Part shown: one piece after another, positions 58,698-64,000 of the stretch
Layout of the letters: the number at the start of each line of letters is the position of its first letter
Numbering within the stretch: the stretch's first letter is position 1
Source of the DNA: CAVQCJ01 sp963849365
GTDB lineage: Bacteria > Actinomycetota > Actinomycetes > Prado026
DNA length: 64,000 nucleotides
Assembly: GCA_963849365.1 (NCBI GenBank)
Contig: CAWKHA010000001.1
Coordinates: 806,001 to 870,000 of the forward strand
Direction of reading: 5' to 3'
Made by a program: the position numbers and the translations under genes
Notes under the pieces: model-generated
Database searches by the model: none
What the model saw: only the letters and a program-made list of their open reading frames with translations
What the model was told of the DNA's origin: nothing

Positions 58698-59468
58698 ATG
58701 CCTGAGCCTCTTGCAACCAGCCACCGACGCCCGCAGATCGCGGATCGGCAGACCTGGCAGACCTGGATTGACGAGCTCCGGGTCAAGGAGAAGGCCCACA
58801 CCCGAGCCGGGGACGCGCTGGCCGCGGAGCGACGCCGGTTGCCCATGGTCGAGGTCGATCCGACCACGAAGCTGATCGGTGCCGACGGGCCCGTGTCGTT
58901 GATCGACGTCTTCGAGGGTCGGTCCCAGTTGATCGCCTACTTCCAGATGTGGCACACCGGCAGACCCGCGGCGGAGCAGTGCGAGGGCTGCACCTTCTCC
59001 ATTACCCACATCAACGAGCTGTCTTATCTGAACTCGCGCGACGTGAGTTACGCAACCTTCTGTCAGGGACCGTACGAGGAGAGCTCGCGCTATCGCGACT
59101 TCATGGGCTGGACCGTTCCCTGGTACTCGGTGCCGCAGGAGGCGGTGGACCAGCTGGTCGCGGACCGGCACTTCGGCATCCTGGTCAGCTATTTGCGAGA
59201 CGGTGACCAGGCCTTCGAGACCTACTGGACCACCGGCCGCGGCAATGAAGTGATGGCACCGTCGTACGGACTCCTGGATCTGACCGCCTACGGCCGGCAG
59301 GAGTTCTGGGAGGACTCGCCCGAGGGCTGGCCGCAGCGGTGGGATTCCAGAGGTGGCCAGTTTCGGCTGGACGACCGCCCGACCGCCCAGTGGTCACGGA
59401 TCAAGGCCGGACGCAACGACGACCTCGGCACGGCGCTTGGTGAGCGTCCGGAGCAACACTCTCACTGA
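58698..59468 (+). CDS. DUF899-family thioredoxin-like protein
   Basis: A 256-residue protein of the DUF899 family (thioredoxin-like fold). Features are DRQTWQTWIDELRVKEKAHT near the start, LAAERRRLPMVEVD, DVFEGRSQLIAYFQMW and a CxxC in AAEQCEGCTFSITHINE. The C-terminal DLTAYGRQEFWEDSPEGWPQ is typical. Catalysis is not known; a thiol reaction is possible. The start is an ATG at 58698. It lies within the inferred insert. Confidence 0.85.
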   Translation: MPEPLATSHRRPQIADRQTWQTWIDELRVKEKAHTRAGDALAAERRRLPMVEVDPTTKLIGADGPVSLIDVFEGRSQLIAYFQMWHTGRPAAEQCEGCTFSITHINELSYLNSRDVSYATFCQGPYEESSRYRDFMGWTVPWYSVPQEAVDQLVADRHFGILVSYLRDGDQAFETYWTTGRGNEVMAPSYGLLDLTAYGRQEFWEDSPEGWPQRWDSRGGQFRLDDRPTAQWSRIKAGRNDDLGTALGERPEQHSH

Positions 59469-59481
59469 GCCGCATACAGGC

Positions 59482-59605
59482 GGCCGCTCAGGCGTCCCGC
59501 TTCCAAGCCGACCTGGACGCCGTCGCCGCCGAGCTGAACAGCCGACCTCGACAGACCCTGGGCTGGCTGACACCCTCACAGAAACTCGAGCAAGCGTTGC
59601 GATGA
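59482..59605 (+). pseudogene. IS30-family transposase, C-terminal remnant
   Basis: In the frame ending at the TGA at 59603-59605 the sequence reads AAQASRFQADLDAVAAELN and then SRPRQTLGWLTPSQKLEQAL, which matches the C-terminal end of IS30-family transposases (AVAAELNxRPRKTLGWxTPxE). Only about 40 residues remain and the catalytic DDE core is gone. It follows the DUF899 gene by 13 bases and shows that transposition has taken place in this segment. Confidence 0.75.
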
Positions 59606-59636
59606 CCGGTTGAGATCACCGCCGTTCTCGCGCGGG

Positions 59637-59891
59637 TTGATTGGGAGCGTTGCGGTCTGCGGTGGGCGGCCCAAAGCAGGTCACACGATCGAGATCCTTG
59701 GCCGTGCAAGCCTTCGGGTCGACCTAGGCGATGCAACGTTCGAGCTCGACTCGGAGATGCTGAGCCCCCCGATGTCGATCGCGATCTATTCCTCGTCGAT
59801 CCCTGACACCGGGCCAACACCGGCTCCCGAGATCCTCGACGAAGTGATCAAGGGCCTGGAATGGGCTGGCTTCAGCGTCGAGGTCATCTGA
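59637..59891 (+). CDS. Small orphan protein, immunity-protein-like
   Basis: An ORF of about 84 residues from a TTG at 59637 (93 from a TTG at 59610); no start has good support. The readable core is IEILGRASLRVDLGDATFEL, DSEMLSPPMSIAIYSSSI and the C-terminal EVIKGLEWAGFSVEVI. The spacing of a short beta-rich repeat, the EML segment and IYxxSI recalls Imm74-type immunity proteins of polymorphic toxin systems. No toxin gene is near. I hold this lightly: it may be a different small family. Confidence 0.4.
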   Translation: MIGSVAVCGGRPKAGHTIEILGRASLRVDLGDATFELDSEMLSPPMSIAIYSSSIPDTGPTPAPEILDEVIKGLEWAGFSVEVI

Positions 59892-60016
59892 GGCGATCCG
59901 CCTCGTGCCCTGTGCCGACGGCCGAAGGACGAGGAGCCTCGACGGAATTTGGGGGCCTCGCCGGGCGCGCATACGTTAGAGGGCTGACCCGGGGTGGGTG
60001 CGGCAGGCTCACCCTC

Positions 60017-60519
60017 GTGGATGAACGCGTAGTCGGCTTGGACCTAGGAGCCAAGTGGAGCCCGGCTGTCCCGGACGCGGTCCTGCTCGCGGAGGACGAC
60101 GGACGGGTCCACCTGGCCTGCGTCCGCATCACGATGACGTTGACCGGCGATGGGTCGTCTTCACCTGGTCGGGGGCTCGTGCATCGGTCATGCACCCGCC
60201 CAACGACGCGGCGATCTCCGGTCACCGGCTGTACGGCAGGGGCCTGGATCAGGTGCTGTGGGCCGGCGAGGTCCTAGACAGCGAATGGACCGCGGACCTG
60301 GAGCGACGGAACCGCGTTCACCCCAGCCACCAACCTGAACGGTTCTCGGAACTGCGCCATTTCGTTCTGCCTCTCAAGGAAGACACGGTCGAGGTGGTGG
60401 CCCGCAGCGTGCTCATGCGAAGCGCGCGGCCAAGATCGCGACCCCGAACGCTCGCCCTTCCTGACGCTCAGAGCGTCGAGGATCTCACCGCGCTGCTGAC
60501 CTCGGCGGGGGAGCGCTGA
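60017..60519 (+). pseudogene. Conserved actinobacterial hypothetical gene with a frameshift
   Basis: From the GTG at 60017 the frame reads VDERVVGLDLGAKWSPAVPD followed by AVLLAEDDGRVHLA. At about base 60118 the family-like reading moves back one base and goes on as LRPHHDDVDRRWVVFTWSGA, then HPPNDAAISGHRLYGRGLDQ and VLWAGEVLDSEWTADLERRN, up to a TGA at 60517-60519. Loss of a single C restores one frame. The pattern recalls small uncharacterised Streptomyces-type proteins. Sequencing error or real inactivation are both possible. Confidence 0.55.
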
Positions 60520-60530
60520 GGTCGAGACAG

Positions 60531-61151
60531 TTACCGCTCCCGGACTGCGTAGGTCAGGTGCGTCACCCTCGGGGACGGCTCCGCGCGGACCGGCTCCAGG
60601 GCCACGCGGCCCGCGTCCACGCCCTCGAACAGGCGGATTCCGGAGCCGAACAGCACGGGTGACAGCGCGATCGAGAACTCGTCGATCAGGCCGGCGTTCA
60701 CGTACTCCAGGATCGTTGCGCCGCCGCCCGCGATGCGGACGTCTCGGTCGCCGGCGGCCTCGCGGGCCTGGTCGAGCGCGGACTCGATGCCGTCGTTGAC
60801 GAAGTGGAAGGTGGTCCCGCCCGGCCGCTCCCAGGGGTCACGCTTCTCGTGCGTCACGACGAAGACCGGCGTGTGGAACGGCGCCTCCTCCGGCCACGCC
60901 TGCTCGCCGGCGTCGAACATGCGCTTGCCCATCACGCTCGCGCCGGTGCGCTCGAACGTCTCCCGCACGATGTCGTTGTCGCGCCCTTCCTCGCCGCCCT
61001 CGCCGAGCTTCAGGTTCTCCCGGAAGAACCGCTGCGGGAAGATCCACTGCTGCAGCTCCATCCACTGCTGCCCCATCAAGTCCTCGAGGGACTCGGGCGC
61101 GATGAACCCGTCCAGCGACATCGACACGCTGAAGAACACCTTCCCGGCCAT
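60531..61151 (-). CDS. Dihydrofolate reductase-like / RibD C-terminal domain protein
   Basis: A 206-residue protein with the RibD-C/DHFR-like fold. The start KVFFSVSMSLDGFIAPESLE matches the family, as do GASVMGKRMFDAGEQAWPEE, the NADPH-site-like RDVRIAGGGATILEYVNAGL and DEFSIALSPVLFGSGIRLFE. These proteins are stand-alone reductases of unknown substrate. The ATG at 61151 overlaps the stop of the SRPBCC gene (ATGA); the pair with an ArsR regulator is a common actinobacterial operon. Confidence 0.87.
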   Translation of the reverse strand: MAGKVFFSVSMSLDGFIAPESLEDLMGQQWMELQQWIFPQRFFRENLKLGEGGEEGRDNDIVRETFERTGASVMGKRMFDAGEQAWPEEAPFHTPVFVVTHEKRDPWERPGGTTFHFVNDGIESALDQAREAAGDRDVRIAGGGATILEYVNAGLIDEFSIALSPVLFGSGIRLFEGVDAGRVALEPVRAEPSPRVTHLTYAVRER

Positions 61152-61657
61152 CAGTCCTCAACTCCCTTCCGAACGATCTCGGTGACGTAGGCAGCCAGGT
61201 TGCTCAGGGTCTGCTGGCCGCCCTCGATCGCGTGGTACTTCTCGACCGCCTCGTCGCGCAGCTCCTTGGTGGGGAACACCGTGCGCATCTCGATCCGGGT
61301 CGCCGCGCCGTCGGGCGCGAACGTGAGGACCGACTCGAAGGCGTTCGGGTCGCCGCGGGACTCACCGTGGAGCAGCGCGATCCGCTCCGGCGGGGCGATC
61401 TCGGTCCAGGAGATCCACTCCTGGTAGTCCGTCCCGTCCGGTCCGTGCATCACGAAGTCCCACTCCGCGCCGACGCGGAACTCGAACGCCCGCGTGGTGG
61501 TGGTGAACCCCTCCGGTCCCCACCATTGCGACAGGTGCCGGACTTCGGTGAACGCCTCGAACACCAGCTCCCGTGGGGCACTGATGACCCGGGAGATCAC
61601 GATCTCGCGGTCGGCCGTCGCTGACTGCGCCGGCGCGTCCCGTCCTGTCGCTGCCAT
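61151..61657 (-). CDS. SRPBCC (AHSA1-like) family protein
   Basis: A 168-residue START-like hydrophobic-ligand-binding protein. Characteristic pieces are SRVISAPRELVFEAFTEVRH, LSQWWGPEGFTTTTRAFEFR and GGQQTLSNLAAYV. It lies three bases after the ArsR gene and overlaps the reductase gene. Genes of this type next to ArsR regulators are common and their ligands are mostly unknown. No defects. Confidence 0.88.
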   Translation of the reverse strand: MAATGRDAPAQSATADREIVISRVISAPRELVFEAFTEVRHLSQWWGPEGFTTTTRAFEFRVGAEWDFVMHGPDGTDYQEWISWTEIAPPERIALLHGESRGDPNAFESVLTFAPDGAATRIEMRTVFPTKELRDEAVEKYHAIEGGQQTLSNLAAYVTEIVRKGVED

Positions 61658-61660
61658 CGG

Positions 61661-62002
61661 TCACTCCTTCTGCCTTGCCTGCTTGAGGTCCTGCACGTAC
61701 GCGTCCAGCCGGTCGAAGGTCTCGTTCCAGAACCGCTCGAACCCGCCGGTCCACTCGTGGACCGGTCGCAGCCCGCGGGCGTCAAGGCCGTACAGGCGCT
61801 GCTTGCCTGCCTTGCGGTCCCGCACCAGCCCGACCTCCCGGAGCACCCGCAGGTGTTTGGACGCCCCCGGCTGGGTCATCCCCAGCTCCTGGGCCAACTC
61901 GGTCACCGGCCGTTCACCCGCCCGCAGCAGCACCAGGATCTCCCGGCGCTGCGGCTCGGCGATCGCGTTGAAGACGTCCGACGTCGTCGCTGCTCGTGCC
62001 AT
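61661..62002 (-). CDS. ArsR-family regulator without metal-binding cysteines
   Basis: A 113-residue winged-helix repressor. The helix-turn-helix is in RPVTELAQELGMTQPGASKH followed by LRVLREVGLVRDRKAGKQRL. No cysteine is present, so it is not an arsenic or metal sensor of the classic type. The ATG at 62002 fits a predicted leaderless transcript; a frame extension to 62029 crosses the operator and is not used. The regulator heads the operon and a perfect 16-base palindrome lies just upstream. Confidence 0.88.
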   Translation of the reverse strand: MARAATTSDVFNAIAEPQRREILVLLRAGERPVTELAQELGMTQPGASKHLRVLREVGLVRDRKAGKQRLYGLDARGLRPVHEWTGGFERFWNETFDRLDAYVQDLKQARQKE

Positions 62003-62008
62003 GGGGAC

Positions 62009-62036
62009 ATCATATGCCGATATCGGCATGCGTCAA
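62009..62036 (-). promoter_or_regulatory. ArsR promoter with a perfect 16-base operator palindrome
   Basis: On the minus strand the -35 TTGACG (62036 down to 62031), a 16-base spacer and the -10 TATGAT (62014 down to 62009) place transcription start at about 62002, the A of the start codon. The spacer is almost filled by the perfect palindrome ATGCCGATATCGGCAT (62014-62029). Repressor bound there would cover the promoter. A leaderless, autoregulated operon is inferred. Confidence 0.65.
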
Positions 62037-62178
62037 GCCGGAGAAGTCAGGCGGGTCTTGGCCAGATGACGATCGTGACCCTTGTCAGCGGCTGCGGAAA
62101 CGCGTTTCCGGGAGACGGCACGCGCGACAACGGCGGGCAGCGAGGGCGATCAGTGAGCGACACGCCAACGCCTGGCGG

Positions 62179-62460
62179 GTGAGCCGCCACCGGCTGGTGG
62201 CCGACGCCACGGTCGGCGTCGTGGCCGCCTACGACTACATCGCTAGACGGTGCCTGGACGGCTCAGCCAGCGAGTACTGGGTCGCGCAGAAGGTGGAAGA
62301 GTTGTTCGTCAACTCCAACTACCGAAACGAGTTCTTGGAGGCGCCGCTGGGTGCCGTTTACGGCATCGAGGACGAGTGGTCCGGGGGCTGGGGACGCTCG
62401 AAGGAAGAGCTGGCATCCGTCGTCCGTTCGGCCTGCCAGGAGCAGGGCAGCCGCGTATAG
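62179..62460 (+). CDS. Small hypothetical protein
   Basis: A 93-residue ORF from a GTG at 62179. It starts VSRHRLVADATVGVVAAYDY and contains SEYWVAQKVEELFVNSNYRN and GIEDEWSGGWGRSKEELASV. It has a protein-like composition and helical character, with no known domain I can name. It is divergent from the ArsR operon by about 175 bases and lies within the inferred insert. It could be a fragment of a longer gene. Confidence 0.5.
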   Translation: MSRHRLVADATVGVVAAYDYIARRCLDGSASEYWVAQKVEELFVNSNYRNEFLEAPLGAVYGIEDEWSGGWGRSKEELASVVRSACQEQGSRV

Positions 62461-62509
62461 GTGCCTACCTGTTCGAGGGGATATCGAGTCGTTGGGCGAC
62501 ACTGGGTCC

Positions 62510-62614
62510 ATGGAGCCGACCCTGTGCTGTGAGCAGATGCGAGCCCAGATCGAGCACTCGTGCCCCGAGCACTCCCGGAGCGGGCAGTGCCCGGACCAGT
62601 GCGAAGCATTCTGA
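62510..62614 (+). CDS. Truncated small Cys-rich protein at the insert border
   Basis: A 34-codon frame from the ATG at 62510 to the TGA at 62612-62614. It reads MEPTLCCEQMRAQIEHSC followed by PEHSRSGQCPDQCEAF. The CC-x2-M ... C-x2-H ... C-P-D pattern resembles the N-terminus of small zinc-ribbon-like proteins (DUF6980-like, from memory), which are normally longer. The match ends at the CPD, a few bases before the right HNH fragment, so the gene appears cut by the junction. Confidence 0.4.
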   Translation: MEPTLCCEQMRAQIEHSCPEHSRSGQCPDQCEAF

Positions 62615-62624
62615 CCAACCTGGC

Positions 62625-62834
62625 GGCTTATGCGCACACCACCACGAAACCGTCCACCACCGCGGCTGGACCGTGCACCTGGACCAACACGGCCTACCCG
62701 CCTTCACCCCACCGGCATGGAGACGCGCCGCCGCCCAAGCCCGATCCCGCTCGGCGGCGACAGCGACAGCGGCTGCCGGCTGCCAGTGCTCCGGACCAGC
62801 CACACGAGCCAGGAGTCCACCGAGCTGCGGTTGA
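62625..62834 (+). pseudogene. DUF222/HNH endonuclease remnant, right part
   Basis: In the frame of 62625 the sequence reads GLCAHHHETVHHRGWTVHLD followed by QHGLPAFTPPAWRRAAA, the exact C-terminal continuation expected for the HNH fragment that ends at 58497 (NLV-x-LCxxHH ... PPAW). The recognisable part ends near 62730; the frame then runs on with Ala/Ser-rich sequence to 62834. Together the two fragments cover the whole HNH motif with little or no overlap. The rest of the gap to 62894 shows nothing else. Confidence 0.75.
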
Positions 62835-62894
62835 CCACCATCAAGAACCAGCCGCACCAGTTCCCCCTCCGACCTGGCCATCCCGACGGGTCTG

Positions 62895-63650
62895 CTAGGT
62901 GACGGACAGGCCGCCGTCGATGACGAGCTCCTGGCCGGTCATGAAGCTCGACGCGTCGCTGCCCAGGAAGACCGCGGGGCCGGCGATCTCCTCCGGCGTG
63001 GCCCATCGCTGCATCGGGACGCGCCCGAGCAGGGCCTGCTCGATCCCGGGCTCCCTGCGGGCGAACTCGGTCAGGTCCGTGGCGACCCAGCCGGGGACGA
63101 GCGCGTTCACCCGCACGCCCGCGTACGCCCACTCGACCGCGAGCGACCGCGTCAGCGACAGGACCGCGGCCTTCGCGGCGCCGTAGTGCGACATGAACGG
63201 GACCGCGGCCAGCCCGGCGACCGACGCGACGTTGATCACCGAGCCGGACCGGCGCTCGAGCAGGTGCGGGCCGACCGCCTGGCAGACGTGCACCGTGGAG
63301 TCCAGGTTGAGCCTGATCGTCTTCTGCCAGCCCTGGAAACGGATGTCGACGAACGGCGTCGAGAAGGAGTTGCCGCCGGCGTTGTTGACGACGATGTCGA
63401 GGTGGCCGAGCCGCTCGATGGCCGACGACACGGCCAGCTGGACGGCGTCCGGCTCGGTCACGTCGGCGACGAGGACGACGACGCGTCCGCCGGCGGCCTC
63501 CACCGCCGAGGCCACCTCGGCGAGCCGCTCGGCGTCGCGGGCGAGCACCGCGACGTCGGCACCGGCCTCGGCGTACGCGATGGCGATCGCGCGGCCTATC
63601 CCCCGCGACGCCCCGGTGACCAGCGCGGTCTTGCCACTCAGATCGATCAA
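62895..63650 (-). CDS. SDR-family oxidoreductase
   Basis: A 251-residue classical short-chain dehydrogenase/reductase. The cofactor motif is ALVTGASRGIGRAIAIAYAE, and the structural motif NNAG is in DIVVNNAGGNSFSTPFVD. The catalytic Ser, Tyr and Lys lie in SVINVASVAGLAAVPFMSHY and the following GAAKAAVLSLTRSLAVEWAY. The C-terminal end LGSDASSFMTGQELVIDGGL is typical. Substrate unknown. It ends 21 bases before the alpha/beta-hydrolase gene and is probably in the same operon. Confidence 0.92.
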   Translation of the reverse strand: MIDLSGKTALVTGASRGIGRAIAIAYAEAGADVAVLARDAERLAEVASAVEAAGGRVVVLVADVTEPDAVQLAVSSAIERLGHLDIVVNNAGGNSFSTPFVDIRFQGWQKTIRLNLDSTVHVCQAVGPHLLERRSGSVINVASVAGLAAVPFMSHYGAAKAAVLSLTRSLAVEWAYAGVRVNALVPGWVATDLTEFARREPGIEQALLGRVPMQRWATPEEIAGPAVFLGSDASSFMTGQELVIDGGLSVT

Positions 63651-63671
63651 GTCAACCCTCCGTGTCCATGG

Positions 63672-64000
63672 TCACGCGCGTTGCGTCGCCGTCCCGGTCA
63701 GGTCGTTCCAGGTCAGGTACGGACCCTCCCACGTCGTCGGCAGCGGCGCGGCGCCGGGGACGACCTGCGCCACCACCTCGTCCAGGACCCGGCCGACGTA
63801 GACCTCGCCCACCCACAGGTGACGGGCCCCGTCCACGCCGACGACCCGGGCCTGCGGGACGCGGGCGAACCGCCGCCGGGCCTGCTCCGGGCGCAGGTAG
63901 TCGTCCAGCTCGGGTACGAGGGCGAGCAGCGGTTTGCCGGACGCGGCCCACCAGTCCAGGTCCGCGTCGGTGGCCGTCTTCAGCGGCGGGCTGAGCAGGA
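63672..64000 (-). CDS. Alpha/beta hydrolase, C-terminal part (cut by the window edge)
   Basis: The minus-strand frame ending at the TGA at 63672-63674 gives 109 codons. It reads LLSPPLKTATDADLDWWAAS, KPLLALVPELDDYLRPEQAR, RVVGVDGARHLWVGEVYVGR and finally TWEGPYLTWNDLTGTATQRA. The acidic residue in PELDDYLRP and the catalytic-type His in DGARHLWVG fit the last strands of an alpha/beta-hydrolase fold. The nucleophile elbow lies outside the window. It precedes the SDR gene. Confidence 0.7.
   Translation of the reverse strand, partial: LLSPPLKTATDADLDWWAASGKPLLALVPELDDYLRPEQARRRFARVPQARVVGVDGARHLWVGEVYVGRVLDEVVAQVVPGAAPLPTTWEGPYLTWNDLTGTATQRA

Larger units (their letters stand above)
58479..62623. 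other. Inferred inserted segment interrupting the HNH gene
   Basis: The octamer CAACCTGG occurs at 58479-58486, at the end of the left HNH fragment, and again at 62616-62623, at the beginning of the right fragment. Between the copies lie 4129 bases with a DUF899 gene, an IS30 transposase tail, an orphan immunity-like ORF, a frameshifted gene, a three-gene ArsR operon and two small genes. A direct repeat at both joints suggests a target-site duplication or recombination scar. No clear terminal inverted repeats were found, and the element has no intact transposase or integrase. Confidence 0.5.

Overview
The window is very GC-rich, with strong G/C bias at third codon positions, many GTG (and a few TTG) starts, and many 4-bp stop/start overlaps. 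Gene content and order point to Actinomycetota. One half matches the Mycobacterium tuberculosis neighbourhood gatB-gatA-gatC ... ligA - Rv3015c-like - mnmA - iscS - etfA - etfB - Rv3030/Rv3031/Rv3032. The other half matches its glgB/glgE/glgP neighbourhood. I cannot name the genus. I saw no tRNA, rRNA, CRISPR array or replication origin.

Layout. (1) 1-2985: a four-gene, translationally coupled redox operon: a ferric-reductase-like membrane protein (cut by the window edge and frameshifted), a NuoF-like flavoprotein, a small ferredoxin and a DoxX-Rieske fusion. A cyclase-family hydrolase follows. (2) 3719-20002, minus strand: housekeeping genes gatCAB, ligA, a MetE-like protein, mnmA, a cysteine desulfurase and etfBA. 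Two near-identical-architecture membrane GGDEF-EAL proteins are interleaved, and a divergent cupin/MarR pair lies between those two. (3) 20257-28853, plus strand: an FtsX-type ABC exporter with two different ATPases, then methyltransferase, GH57 and GT4 genes resembling the mycobacterial methylglucose lipopolysaccharide cluster. (4) About 29.5-33.6 kb: an accessory islet with vapBC, an XRE/DUF2975 pair, an XRE-nucleotidyltransferase fusion followed by a decayed HEPN-like start, a Phd/RelE pair, and a DinB gene flanked by two copies of a palindromic repeat. (5) 33609-41435: acyltransferase, GNAT, methyltransferase, enoyl-CoA hydratase, glgX, and a divergent MFS/XRE pair. (6) 41440-51504: glgP opposite the tight operon glgE-treS-pep2-glgB, the GlgE route from trehalose to alpha-glucan. 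(7) 51644-57970: YbbN-type thioredoxin, DUF2127, Rrf2, then meaB and a thiolase divergent from methylmalonyl-CoA epimerase and ccrA, which fits the ethylmalonyl-CoA/methylmalonyl-CoA route. (8) 57971-62894: a scarred region. A DUF222/HNH endonuclease remnant appears split by about 4.1 kb of DNA carrying a DUF899 gene, an IS30 transposase tail, an immunity-protein-like ORF, a frameshifted hypothetical gene, a reductase/SRPBCC/ArsR operon and truncated small genes. (9) An SDR gene and the end of an alpha/beta hydrolase close the window.

The strongest observations are the split HNH gene with an 8-bp direct repeat at both junctions, the toxin-antitoxin-rich islet with several apparently leaderless promoters, and the unnamed four-gene redox module at the left edge. 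Assignments rest on reading the sequence and recalling families. No database search was run.
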